Shown here piece after piece: positions 1-10,610 of a stretch of 64,000 bases of DNA. Both the position numbers and the translations under genes were made by a program. The notes under the pieces are model-generated. The model saw nothing but the letters and a program-made list of their open reading frames with translations, did no database searches and was not told the DNA's origin. Positions within the stretch are counted from its first letter, which is position 1. Each line of letters starts with the position of its first letter. Where the stretch lies: assembly GCA_015501595.1 (NCBI GenBank), contig JADNRX010000088.1, positions 106,022 to 170,021 of the forward strand, read 5' to 3'. The stretch is from Hymenopellis radicata. Its lineage: Eukaryota > Basidiomycota > Agaricomycetes > Agaricales > Physalacriaceae.

Positions 1-1048
1 TAGACAGTTCCTACGGACGCGGTAGATGGCTGTTGCTGCGCATACCTGTCCAACATATGAGGAGCTTCAAGGTCATCGCCTGTCAGAACACTTACAAGCC
101 TGGAACTCCTTGATATCCTTGTTGTTGCCCGTAGGGACTTCCAGCTGGCCCAGGAGGGAGATGAGGTACACTCTGAGTATACCCTGCAGCATACTGCGCA
201 GGTCGTTGGGATGGATGCTGGGAATACGGGCTAGGGTATTGGCTTCCAGCAGATGCAGGGAGCGGGAGATGAGGTGAGCTGTAACCGCGGCCGGGGCCTG
301 CTGGTGCGTGCAAATGCGCGGGAGACTGGTAAGTGTTGCTGGGGGTCGCGCGATACGTACCGCGAGACGGAGGGCTAGAAGAATCTTAGGGAGTGTATTC
401 AAACATGATGGTAGACTTCTACGTACTTGCCAGGCATCGAGTACCGAGGCGCTTGGTACGTATCAGAGTCATCCGATGCCCTACGGAACACGATATCGGA
501 CTCTTGGGATTGCATGGACGAGCGAGGATAACCTGGATTCTGGTGATTAGCCGACACGTTATGTGTCTGGGACGCCTGAGGCAGCTGTGCTGGTAAATTT
601 GGGTCAAACTCGTTTCCAGACAATTGCTAACGATTATGTTAGATCCGTCTCTGCTCATAAGACGTGCTTACCTTGTACTTGTCCTTCAGTCTTGTGTATG
701 CAACTTCAACGTCGGCCAGAGCATTGGCAATTACTGTGTTGTGAGGCAGTATGGACCTACGTCCCTCGCCTATGAATAGAGGCAAATCTGCCAGAAATTT
801 CTTGAGTTTGCCTTTGACCGTCATGTTGCTGATGATGAGCTCGAGGTTTCCCATTTGTCTAAATGAGGCGTGATTCCAGGATGGCACATCAAGAGGTTCA
901 TGGGAACCTACGTCGTCGTAGTGGACATGAAGTGACCCTTGGCAAGTAGCGTGAAGGCGCCACTTTGGTCCGTGTCTACAGCAGTCTGTAAGGCATCGAG
1001 ACTGCTGTATAACAAAAGAGCGAGGTCTTTGTTTGACAACTCAGTCAT
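1..1048 (-). CDS. hypothetical protein with Pro/Gln/Tyr-rich C-terminus, runs off the left edge
   Basis: Seen: the start is taken as the ATG at 1048 (MTELSNKDLALLLYSSLDAL). A short intron joins this exon to one reading QMGNLELIISNMTVKGKL. Further exons lie at about 617-430 and 345-100 (SPAHLHAPAGPGRGYSS). The apparent stop near 92 is avoided by a good donor (TT|GTAAGT) followed by an exon rich in Gln, so the gene continues past base 1. The first ~100 residues are helical and charged. The remainder is low complexity in Pro, Gln, Gly, Ser and Tyr, like the tails of trafficking or RNA-binding adaptors, but no domain is recognisable. The neighbour at 1284 is divergent, leaving about 235 bp between start codons. 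Function unknown. Confidence 0.55.
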
Positions 1049-1283
1049 CGATGGCCAGGAAGAATCAGCAGCTATGAGGGCAGATGGGGTGAAGTGGCTT
1101 CCAAACGCCCTGTTGGCGGACCATATTTATGGGAGGCTGCAGAAACAAACCAAACCGAATTGATAGATGTTTTGGGAGGTATGTAGAGTCATCATTTTGT
1201 GCGCATGGCCGCCGCTGATCAAAGTGATCGAAACTGGAGTTTGCCGGTCCTTCTTCCTTTCTGACCATCATCGCACTTCGACT

Positions 1284-2563
1284 ATGCCTCCATTGGATCC
1301 TCTCCGTGAGAGGGGTGAACTCCATTGCGAGATGTTCTGGGTACAACATTACAGCTATCTCTTACAGCATGGATACCTACTCCGACCGCGTTATCAACCC
1401 GATTGGGTCCCTGCTCGTCTTAAGCCTGAGAACAAGAAACAGGCCAGATGGGCAATCATAATTGGTGGCTTCGAAGATGAATTGTCTTCATATGTAAGTG
1501 CACATATGTTTTAATTCTTCCCCCTCATCAGCCACAGGAAGCTAGTGTGCTCGACGCGACGCGCCATCGAGATGGTCGCAAGGTAGTTATCAAGCGAGCG
1601 AAGAAGTCCGACTACGCGATGTTGAGCCACCTTAACAACCCCGAGCTCTCCTCGGACCCTAAGAATCACGCGATTCCATTGCTTGACTCGTTTCCCATCC
1701 CAAATGACGATCATGTATTCGTCGTCTTGCCCTTCATGCAAATCTTCAGTCGTCCACAGTTTCACTGTCGGAAAGAATTCGCGGAGGCTTGTCGACAAAT
1801 CCTCGAAGTAAGATTCTCTTCCTGTCTGCCACGTAGCTTACTGGGATTCGTCAGGGACTGGCCTTCATGCACGAACAGAATATTGCTCATGGGTGCGTGG
1901 CGCAGTTCTGAAAATTCTCCTTCTCATCTGCCCATCATAGAGATGCGTGTACCACGAATTTCTTGATGGACTGTACTCAAGTCTATCCCCAGGGCTATCA
2001 TTGGGCCAAACCACATACCACTGATGGCCTGCAGACAATTGCGCCACACGTAATGCGTTGTCAAGTGGCGACACCCGTCCGGTATTATCTTACGGATTTT
2101 GAAGGCGCCTCAAGCTACCCGCAAGGAAAGCAACATGCGCTGACGAAAGGCGCATTCTGCCAGATCAAAACCTCTCCAGAATGGCATTCGCGCGGCGCGC
2201 CGTTCAATCCATTTCCACTTGATGTATACAACGTGGGGGCCACCTTTCTGGAACTTTGTGAGGTACTTTGTCGTCTCTAGCCCTTTTATTCATCGCTTAC
2301 AATCAACCTAGTCAGACGACTCCGACAACTTGTTGAACCTAGAGGACTTTAAGCCGCTCTTTCTTTCCATGACTGCCATGAATCCATCCGATCGGCCAAC
2401 AATGGCGCAATCTTTGGACAACCTTGAGTCTTTCATAGCCTCCAAGGATGTCGAGTGGTTAAACGGTCTGCTTGTGAAACAAGAGAGTCCGGAATTACCA
2501 GACAAACGCGTTGAAAGGGTTGGGCCCTGGGACAAGTTCTTGAAATTGATACCATTCTGTTAA
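1284..2563 (+). CDS. protein kinase-like protein (basidiomycete HxD family), five exons, altered catalytic motifs
   Basis: Exons 1284-1493, 1538-1807, 1855-1892, 1941-2262 and 2312-2563 give about 298 residues. Kinase landmarks run in order: the VAIK-type lysine (GRKVVIKRAKK), a PLLDSF segment, a hinge region (VFVVLPFM), the alphaE stretch QILEGLAFMHEQNIAH, the catalytic loop, LTDFEGAS in the DFG position, FPLDVYNVGATFLELCE, and a C-lobe DRPTMAQSLDNLESF motif. This layout matches the large kinase family expanded in Agaricomycetes. Odd: the HRD motif reads HGD because the codon spanning the third intron is GG|A, and DFG reads DFE. The metal-binding Asp of DFG and the catalytic Asp of HxD are kept, so weak activity is possible, but it may be a pseudokinase. 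Every exon is open, so it is probably expressed. Confidence 0.75.
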
Positions 2564-3593
2564 CTATACATACCTCGCATGTCGTGTTGTTTTGCTTTCG
2601 ACGCTGCTTTGCAAATAGACCCTTTGAATTTACGAAGAAGACAATGCTTGAGTCTGCTACGACTAAGTCGAAAATAATGGCGAGAGCGGAGCCGGCGGAG
2701 ATCCTTATGTACTCTAGAGCAGCGGATTCGGAAGCCCCATATATTGACCTTGCTTCCTGAGGCCAAGCAGGTCCTATTAGAACTCGTTGTTCTCTATCGA
2801 TCTTACCGTTATGATTTGTGGGACCTATCTCTCAAGATCTAGCTGTTATGCCTCATTTTGCGCGCATGATCTGATGGCCAACTGGTTCATCTCACAGCCT
2901 TTTCAAAAGTCTTTTGTCTGCTTTAGGCCAGCGGGTCCGGATATCCTCGAGGCAGCCACGAGTGCCCGAGAACACGGACTTTCCTTCTACGTTTTGAGAG
3001 CTGAACGGGTCCGAAATATGACTCTGTTCACGGTTGGGCACGTTTAGCTGAATTAGGTGCTACACGAGTCAATTGAGAACATATGAAGTACAGGACCACA
3101 CGAATATATACCCCCACGAAGCGGCGTGACTCACTCCGATTATTTCACCTCTCGATATCACAACTCTGAAGCTACGTGAGCTTGCGAACGGCTAGCCACT
3201 AGCGTAAGTGTCAGATAAGGCAAGACAGCGTTCTGACGTAGTCCTTGAAATCGCAGTCTCAATGTCGCTGTTGTCGGATGATGGCGAGGAACTGCTGGTT
3301 GAAGCCAATCGATCCTTGAATTTGGCAGAGAAGAACGAACGAAATAATCTGTGTATATGTGAAGGACACTCACCTATAGCTCGAGGTTGGGGACGTCGAA
3401 GAGCCAGAGAGAGGCTGATTGAGAGTGCTCTTAATCCAGACGAGCGTGTGGTCGGTGGCCTCGTCAACATCTTTATCATTCCGGAGACGCGTGGTCAATG
3501 TAAAGATCCTCAGGCGGAACGGCTGCATCATTGTCGTAGGGGTAGGAGGTCATGGCGGTAGAGAACAAGTTGACTGTATGGTTATTAGTCACT
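2564..3593 (+). other. intergenic, nothing recognised
   Basis: Only short overlapping reading frames are present on both strands (for example about 3208-3561 + and 3192-3479 -), without splice signals or motifs that support a gene. The second is serine-rich. The right limit is set by the inverted repeat at 3594. Confidence 0.4.
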
Positions 3594-3698
3594 AGCGGAA
3601 ACGAAAGAGCTTGGAAAGAGCATAGACTCGTCGGGGGCAAAGGTGGACAGTGATCATGGGGCAGTCAGAACTACAACAGAAGTATCCTGGGCAACGTT
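3594..3698 (+). repeat. left arm of a ~105-bp inverted repeat (partner 7161-7275)
   Basis: The reverse complement of this segment matches 7161-7275 over its length, including GCCCAGGATACTTCTGTTG and TGATCACTGTCCACCTTTG. The right copy carries a small insertion and a short indel. The arms bracket the GPI12-like gene and X copy A (3.7 kb). No target duplication was identified. Confidence 0.7.
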
Positions 3699-3746
3699 GG
3701 TACCGGTCATGGAGTGAGGCCTGGGAACATTCAGGGAACATTGCAC

Positions 3747-4688
3747 ATGATGCTCCCGACGTTGGTGGTCGCTCTGCTCCCAGCACTCGCAGCTGTTCTC
3801 TATCAGCCTACAGCAACTCAAAGCCCACTCAACAATGAGCTCACCTCCAAAGACATTGTTCTCTTCGTCACTGCGCACCCGGACGACGAATGCATGTTTT
3901 TCGCGCCAACGATTTTAGGCCTCCAGTCCATAGCTCAACCTCCAGACATCCACGTCTTGTCGTTGTCCTTTGGCAATGCGGACGGGCTCGGAGAAACGCG
4001 TCATAAAGAGTTCCAGAGCAGCTTGGACGTCCTCGGCATCCCCGAAGGCCACAAGCACATTCTTGACCACCCGTACGCGTCTTTTCCTCGACCTAGATGC
4101 CGCCTTACGATGCGTCAGAGAGTTGCAGGACAACATAACAGCCAAGTGGAATCCAGAAATTATATCCAACCTTGTCAGTTTCTATGTCAACCAGCACAAT
4201 ATCACCACCGTCAGCGAGTCCCAGCCTTGTCCAAATCCCAAGCTAACATTGACCAGATCCTTACCTTTGACCGCCGAGGTGTATCTGGTCATCTGAACCA
4301 CAAATCCATCTTCCACGGAGTGCGGCGCTATGCCCAGTCGCGCACCGTGCCTCCCAAGCTCTACGCGTTGATTAGCGTCCCCACTCTGACCAAGTACACC
4401 AGCATCCTCGCGCCCGTGCAAGCAAACGTCGACTTGTACGGAATGCGCCTTTGGCGTCGAGTCGATACTGCTGCATTGCGCGTATTGCGCTCCTTGGGGA
4501 TTGTGGAGGAAGAGAAGAAAATCGCTCTACCCAATCCGATGCCGGTATTTGTGTCCGGCGTCAACCAGTTTGTTACAGCTCACAAGGCAATGCGTGCCCA
4601 CTGGAGCCAGATGGTGTGGTTCCGATGGTTTTATGTTTTGTTTTCGCGCTATTTGTGGGTGAACGAGTGGCAGGAGATTTTGAGCTGA
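3747..4688 (+). CDS. GPI12: N-acetylglucosaminyl-phosphatidylinositol de-N-acetylase (PIG-L/GPI12 family)
   Basis: Family role: removes acetate from GlcNAc-PI, the second step of GPI-anchor synthesis, on the ER membrane. Seen: exons 3747-4072, 4119-4209 and 4257-4688 give about 282 residues, a normal length. An N-terminal hydrophobic anchor (MMLPTLVVALLPALAAVLY) precedes the metal-binding motif TAHPDDECMF. The second motif, LTFDRRGVSGHLNHKS, appears only after splicing. The C-terminus has FVSGVNQFVTAHKAMRAHW and the aromatic WFRWFYVLFSRYL typical of the family. The start is the first ATG before the hydrophobic stretch. Odd: the two introns (46 and 47 nt) add to 93 nt and contain no in-frame stop, so the unspliced gene reads as one misleading 324-codon frame. 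X copy A follows in the opposite direction. Confidence 0.9.
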   Translation: MMLPTLVVALLPALAAVLYQPTATQSPLNNELTSKDIVLFVTAHPDDECMFFAPTILGLQSIAQPPDIHVLSLSFGNADGLGETRHKEFQSSLDVLGIPEGHKHILDHPYASFPRPRCRLTMRQRVAGQHNSQVESRNYIQPCQFLCQPAQYHHRQRVPALSKSQANIDQILTFDRRGVSGHLNHKSIFHGVRRYAQSRTVPPKLYALISVPTLTKYTSILAPVQANVDLYGMRLWRRVDTAALRVLRSLGIVEEEKKIALPNPMPVFVSGVNQFVTAHKAMRAHWSQMVWFRWFYVLFSRYLWVNEWQEILS

Positions 4689-4986
4689 GTCATTCGTAAC
4701 ATGGCTAAAATATGCCAGCTCTCACTGGCCTCTTTGTACTGACCTACTTGAGAAAATGGTATATGTATTGCAATATTGTATGTATTGGTACAAACCGCGT
4801 CCAATTCAGCTTCCCCGTTGGCTCGCCGCTTAACGAGGCAATGACGGTCTCGTGATGTGTAGGACAGGAACATCTTCGCGCAAGCTCTCCAGCCACAAAG
4901 TAACGTTGTACTGAGCGAAGTTCCAAAGTTCAATTTGAATAATACTGTACATACAAAAATTCGATGGATGTACAAAAGTGATTGTC

Positions 4987-5081
4987 GCTTGAAAGCATTG
5001 TGCGAATGATATTCACACAATGCTTCCGAGCGAGTGTAACCCCCAGAGCCCATTTGCGTGGGTTGGGATCTGGGGGTTACA
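4987..5081 (-). repeat. paired palindromes of element X (copy A)
   Basis: 4987-5031 is a near-perfect 45-bp palindrome built on GCATTGTG / CACAATGC. 5035-5081 is a second inverted repeat with perfect 13-nt arms (TGTAACCCCCAGA / TCTGGGGGTTACA) and a ~21-nt loop. The first recurs at 21762-21806, 24679-24723 and 33641-33685. Differences between copies mostly keep pairing if G-U pairs are allowed. Confidence 0.85.
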
Positions 5082-5377
5082 TTCGAATTGTCACCTGCGT
5101 TCCAGAATGACACTACCGTTTGGTACGCGACCAGTTGCATTATGGTTCGGCGGGAATATTCGGTGACGCCCCTCTCGTGTTACGATGAGCGTGGAAACTC
5201 CCAAGTTTCTCCACAGATAAACTGCGTCGAAATCCCTAGGAGACAATGGTCGCCACACGGTGCGGCCCCAGATGCCCAATATGCTTCCTCGGTCTTCAAG
5301 CAAGTGTAAACATCCCCGGTACCCAAAACACTAGTCTCGCACCATGAGTCCTCCTCCCCGATCCACCGTCAGACCTC

Positions 5378-5893
5378 CTACTGCCCAGCCTGAGCCGCCA
5401 GATGACGACAGTGCCAGACTGCGAACTCGGAAAGTGTGCATTGAGGAAGAGGTGGCCGACGTTTCCCCTCCAGAATATCGAGCGTGAGCTGACGTTGATT
5501 CAAGATGTATTCTTCATCTCGGACCTCCTCCTCAACGACACACTGCGCGGTGGATAGAGTAACACCGGCCACCTGTGGGCGTCTGCCCTCCAGAATATCG
5601 AGCGTGAGCTGACGTTGATTCAGGACGTATTCTTGATCTGGGACCTCCTCCTCAACGACAAACGCGGTGGATAGAGTGACACCAGCTTGTGGGCGTCTGC
5701 CCTCCAAAATATCGAGTGTTAACTGACGTTCCTTCGCGACGTGTTTTTGCTCTCGGACGATCTCTTTAAGAGTGCTGATCATCTTCGTCACCCTCCTTCC
5801 TACCCAACTCTGCTCAATGTGTCGTCCGTAACGTCCCTGGAGGGTGCGGCGACGTTTAAGGTCGCCAGTAAGATTGTCGTTAGATGAGATCAT
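5378..5893 (-). CDS. tandem-repeat protein of element X, copy A (171 aa)
   Basis: Not a family I recognise. Seen: the N-terminal block MISSNDNLTGDLKRRRTLQG, then GRYGRHIEQSWVGRRVTK, then tandem units of about 37-39 residues whose core is RQLTLDILEGRRPQ followed by GVTLSTA and an acidic VVEEEV. The protein ends in a shared tail (PPLPQCTLSEFA, WHCRHLAAQAGQ). The unit is charged and predicted helical with a short hydrophobic turn. Copy A has fewer units than copy B (207 aa), so unit number varies. Single exon. The ATG is conserved in copies A, B and C and lies about 80 nt after a TATA-like CTATAAGTAC. Open over its length, so it may be expressed. Confidence 0.7.
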   Translation of the reverse strand: MISSNDNLTGDLKRRRTLQGRYGRHIEQSWVGRRVTKMISTLKEIVREQKHVAKERQLTLDILEGRRPQAGVTLSTAFVVEEEVPDQEYVLNQRQLTLDILEGRRPQVAGVTLSTAQCVVEEEVRDEEYILNQRQLTLDILEGKRRPPLPQCTLSEFAVWHCRHLAAQAGQ

Positions 5894-6371
5894 GGTGATG
5901 TGAAGAGTGGATGTGTGAGTAGTTGATAGAGTAATAATTGAAGGGAAAGGAGCTATTCAGCATACGTACTTATAGGTCGTGAAGAGGGGCCACATTCTCA
6001 GAATGATCGCTCAGTGAGAGACACGGCCAAGTCTCAGTAGCCCGAATCAACGATCGAGATGCGTTGATGTTTCGGTTCCAGTCGCCCCGCGGACCGTCGA
6101 GAAGGGCAAGGTTACATAGGGAAACCATGCGTCGAGGACCGCAGTGACGTATTTGAGACCTGGAGCTGCGATTCGTTTGGCTGAGCTTCGGTGTACGATT
6201 CCAGGGTGTAGTAGTCGCTGGGTACCGAATAATTATTGAAACATCGCGCAAGTTGACATCGGCGACCTACCAAGACATGGTATCGGCTGCTCAGCAGCGT
6301 TTGAGCAAAAGGCACAGCTGCGAGGCGCATCGTGGCGGCGTCGAGCCTTGCTGACGCGGTCGAATTGAGCA

Positions 6372-7160
6372 AGCGTGTACACTCGCTTCCGAATGATTTC
6401 GAGGCCCGTGTGGCCGAGCTCGCGATCATAAAGGAAGTCCGTGGCATAGGCCAAGGGCGTCAAACCGCAGACTTAAGAGATGTTGTTCAAAGGGTGGCAT
6501 TCCAGCTTCCATACTAGGAAGGCTTTAGATCTCATAGTAGCACCTCTGCTGTGTTCGTCCCAAACAAAGGCTCGGCGCTCAACTATAGGTTCCTTCTTTT
6601 CTCTATACGTGTGTTTATGAGTGTTTAAGTCTTCGGTGAGATGAAAACAATCAGCGTACCAGATAGGTGCCACCAAGGATTAGCCTGACAAGCCGAGGAG
6701 CTTTGTAAGTTCAGGCGGCCAAAAGGACAACTGAGCTTGCACATCGAATACAAAGAATTTTGAATCAAATGAATTTTGCTCCCTCATATTAGTACAAGCG
6801 ATGTGGTAGGGAAGTGGTCGTGCGTGTGCAAGGCGGACAAGGAGAGGGTGGAAACCTCAAACAAAATCAGTGGATATGACTCCAGCGGTGTAAAGAGCCA
6901 GGTATTCAGAGTAGTTGGCAGAGAAGGACACTTGCTAGATGAAACGGCAGTCCCGCGATGAGGGTTCTGCTTGAGCCTTGCAGAAAAGGAGAAGCTGCAA
7001 ACGTCTTGACAGTGGACAGATTAAAACTAGATAGAGGAGGAGATTTAGCCGGAGAGATCCTAGCGCGCGATTTGGATGCTTTGGAAGTAGGTGACACGCA
7101 CGAAGAGAAGGAAGGTGGTCGATCGGGCCAGGGTAGGCACATCTACCCAGTGCAGGCTCA
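6372..7160 (-). other. orphan coding-like fragments, no complete gene
   Basis: Minus-strand stretches read KAFLVWKLECHPLNN and PLAYATDFLYDRELGHTGLE, which look like exons of a decayed gene next to the 5' end of X copy A. No family was recognised. Nothing is supportable in 6780-7160. Confidence 0.3.
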
Positions 7161-7275
7161 GTGTAGCCTCTTGCCCAGGATACTTCTGTTGTAGTCCGAC
7201 CATTGCCCTCTGACTGCCCCATGATCACTGTCCACCTTTGCCCTCGGCGGGTTTATGCTTTCCAAGCTCTTTCGT
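7161..7275 (-). repeat. right arm of the ~105-bp inverted repeat (partner 3594-3698)
   Basis: See the left arm. This copy lies just upstream of the fucosidase gene and carries an extra 14-nt block (CGACCATTGCCCTC) within the aligned segment. Confidence 0.7.
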
Positions 7276-7369
7276 TTCCGCTAATAAAGGGTCTTTCTTC
7301 CTTATCTAGCGGCCCGCGCGGATCCGTACGCGTCTTCCAAACGACCGATAACTGTTATGTTTATAACCG

Positions 7370-10300
7370 ATGTGCCCTTGGCCGATTCTTGTGGAGTCTC
7401 TCGCGAGCATGCATCTCGAGACCCTTCTCCTTCAGGCGGTCGCTGCCAGCGCGCTGCAGACCTCTGTTGATCTCAGTTCTTTTGTGAATAACAAAGCTGC
7501 TGCAATCGAAGGAACCTTGGCTAGCTTCGACGGACACAATGGGTCGTACCCTGCAGAATATCTTCCGACTGGTACACTAGTCGACGATGCAATTTCTGTA
7601 CGCGATGATTCCTCCACTGTTCGTTGTCTCAATGTCTGACACCTTCCGCAAGTATACCCTACCCAATTTCACCGACATGTCAGTGTACGACAATATCAAC
7701 TGCAGCGGCCAGACGATCAACCTGCCGCCTGGAAAATATCACTCCTTCAACTTTCTTGGCGCGACGGATGGAATTGGATATGTGAACGGAGAGTTCACCG
7801 CGTTATACGACGACAACACCACTGAACCTCTTGGCTTCGTCGTCGCACCATGGTGGCTAAAGAACCCGTCAAATGGGTACGTTACGCGCTGTCCACCTTG
7901 ACAAGACTGACCATTGCCAGCCCCATCACTGCGCCCTTCCTCAACATGGGCCTGTCGAACGGCACGACCTTCAGAAATTGTTCGTTCCCTCCTGCCTAGC
8001 CGTGCCGTCCTCACAACTCGTCCCAGATAACATTACGCGAATGTTCACGTTCCAGCATCACCTGGATAACTCAAAGACACTCACCGGACTCATATTGCCC
8101 ACGTTAGTTCATTCTCCTTCTCGTGGAACGGTCTGCTGATGACTGGCTGATGATCACCAGCGAAACTGGGAGCTCGCAGCTGACCGGGGTCATTAGCATC
8201 CACGTCTTCGCGATGACCCTTGTATCGGCCGATGTGCCCGTGACCGTTGACGCGCCTGTTCTTGATATCCAAAATGTGCGAAGCACGACAAAGTACGCTG
8301 TGGTTATTGAGAATTATTCTCCATTGCGTTGATGCCTTGCAGATTCCGTATGGTCGACGATGTCCTCGTTCAATTGTACGAAGTGACACTTAACAACTTT
8401 GCACCGACAACCGCGGGTGCGGAGGCTTGGATTACGAGTAATACGTCCATCACCCTTGAGTCTGCGTCGTTGAAGACGGTTATCCCTGGAAGCGTGCAGC
8501 GTCTACGGGGCGGAGACCAAGTACGCATTGTTGTTGGGGTTGTGAGTGAGGACTGTGTGGAAGAGGGCACACCGATCTCCGATGTCCAAGTCCTCATTGA
8601 CGGTGAACCTGTTGGGAAGACCTGGGATGCTATCGCTGGGATACCGGACTACTATGTCGGGGACGACAGTTTGATGACGCACGAAAGCGCAGAGTGGTTT
8701 GATAACGCCAAGTTTGGGTTATTCGTACACTGGGGTATGCTTTTCCTTCTTCCCTTTCGATCGTAGTTCTGGTGCTGATAGGTGTTGCAGGCATCTATTC
8801 TGTGCCTGCTTGGACAGTATCTGGGACACAATACGCGGAATGGTATTGGTACTGGCAGCACAACCCTGCGAACGAGTCTTCTGCTGTATGGACCCACCAT
8901 AAGGAGCTCTATGGCGAGGACTTCCTCTATGATGACTTCTTCTCGGACTTCACTGCCGACAAGTTCGATGCTACGGAATTTGTTCAGTTTGTGGCGGACA
9001 TTGGCGCGAAATATTATGTACGGCGCGCTACCTGAATCTCTTGAGTGACGTACCTATGTGTTTATATGAAGGTCATTACCACCAAGCATCACGACGGTTT
9101 TGCGCTTTTCGACACAGGCAATTCTTCGAATAGGAACTCGTTGATTTATGGTCCTCAGTAAGTAGCTTTCTTCTTTCTCCTCTTCTTAGGGTGCTGATCA
9201 GAAGGCAGACGCGATCTCGTCGGAGAAATCATCAATGCTACCAAGGAGTCTCAGCCTCAACTTCGCTCTGGATTGTATTTCTCTGTTCCCGAATGGTTTA
9301 ATCCTGCTTTTGCCAAGTACGGGCATGCCGGTGGAGGCGACGACCTGTATCACCGACGAGGAGCGGAAGGCACGGTATGTATCTCACGTCTAGGAAGAAC
9401 ATCCTTCCGGACCTTCATTCTGTAGCCCGGCTATGACATTCTTCAACGGACAGGATTCGCGGGAGGATTGGCACAGTGCGCCGGTCTTCTTTCTTGGGAT
9501 CCCCATTATTTAGATTTCTTTCCAGGAACGCATACAATTCAAGCGAATACGAGCCGTATACCGGCTACATCGAGAAGGAGGACTTCGTTCAGGATATCAT
9601 GAAGCCTCAGATGGAAACGCTCTTCTATCAGTACTCGACCGATATCCTTTGGTGCGACGTCGGTGGAGACTCTGCTTTCCCTGAAATAGGTGCGCGGATT
9701 GTTTGAAGTGCTCTTGTTGTCTCTGACGTGTTCAATAGCCTCTACTTGGTTCAACTGGGCCAAGGCGAATGGGCGACAGGTTCTAGCTAATGCTCGATGT
9801 GGTGCAAACTATTCCGACTTTGATGTAAGCCTTTCAAGTTGCTGTTGTACATTGTCTCTGCGTTCTGACGATTCTTCTTCAGAATCCTGAATATTCTGCC
9901 ACAAGTCATCTTAGTAGGTTATCTCGCTGCCAATGAGCGTACTTAGAGACTTACCAACGTTCATTCATTCAGAGATGCGCAAATGGGAAAGCAGCGAAGG
10001 CTCAGATCCCTACTCGTACGGATACAATCAAGATACGCCCGACGAGAATTACCGCAACGCGACATACATTCTCCAATCGTTGGTGGACATCGTTTCGAAG
10101 AATGGCAACTACCTTATTGATGTCGGCCCAACGGCCAACGGAACCATCGTGCCGCCTTCACGCTCGTCCTTGCTAAAAGTCGGAAAGTGGCTTGGGTTTG
10201 CGTAAGTCTTTAGTCTCCAGCTACTTTCAGGACTCTCTGCTGATGCTCTCATTAGCGGTGATGCTATCTACGACACGCAGTACTGGTATGTCGCTGCTGA

Positions 10301-10610
10301 AGAGGGAGACTTGCGCTTCGTGAGTGCCTCGCTACATCTGTGTACTCATCATATTCTGACCGACGAACTGTAGACGACCAAACCGGACGCATTCTACATC
10401 ACTTCGCTCGCATACCCAATGAATGGGACTATCCGTTCTACGTCACCGCTACCTCTGAAAGAAGGCGATGTGGCAACGTTCTTGGGACCCAACAATACGC
10501 AAAAGGCATTGCCCTGGACGTGGAATGATGGCGTCTTCGAGTTGTATGCCGATGAGGGGGAGCTGAAGGGCGTGGAGGACGCCTGGGCTTTCAAAATAAC
10601 TTACGTCTGA
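7370..10610 (+). CDS. secreted alpha-L-fucosidase, GH29, about 15 exons
   Basis: Family role: retaining hydrolysis of terminal alpha-L-fucose, extracellular. The start is ATG 7370 or 7409; the latter begins MHLETLLLQAVAASALQ, a plausible signal peptide. Exons (approximate) 7409-7597, 7653-7876, 7921-7979, 8027-8102, 8161-8292, 8343-8734, 8791-9017, 9072-9158 and further short exons to 10610 join in frame. The GH29 core follows a ~300-residue beta-rich N-terminal part: WFDNAKFGLFVHWGIYSVP, TTKHHDGFALFDT, YFSVPEWFNP, then YSTDILWCDVGG with the Asp nucleophile, NARCG, and WESSEGSDPYSYGYNQ. The C-terminal part has NGNYLIDVGPTANG and a beta domain ending AFKITYV. NxS/T sites are frequent. All exons are intact. 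Stop at 10608-10610. Confidence 0.92.

Larger units (their letters stand above)
4898..6371 (-). mobile_element. dispersed element X, copy A
   Basis: The limits are where similarity with copies at 21.7-23.0, 23.5-24.8 and 33.5-34.4 kb stops. In element orientation: a 5' region also found at 19.15-19.42 kb, a TATA-like CTATAAGTACGT, one ORF of tandem repeats, a conserved 3' untranslated stretch and two palindromes. No transposase, long terminal repeat, terminal inverted repeat or target duplication was found, so how it moves is unknown. Confidence 0.6.

Noticed and set aside
3192..3561. Overlapping 95- and 117-codon frames on opposite strands
   Set aside because: Neither has a start context, splice partner or motif; likely chance frames.
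3747..4688. Single-exon 324-codon reading of the GPI12 gene
   Set aside because: The segment between the introns makes no family sense unspliced; splicing restores the conserved NITAKWNPE and DRRGVSGH regions.
4987..5031. Helitron 3' hairpin
   Set aside because: The palindrome is too long (45 bp), is not followed closely by CTRR at an element end, and no Rep/helicase gene or TC start was seen.
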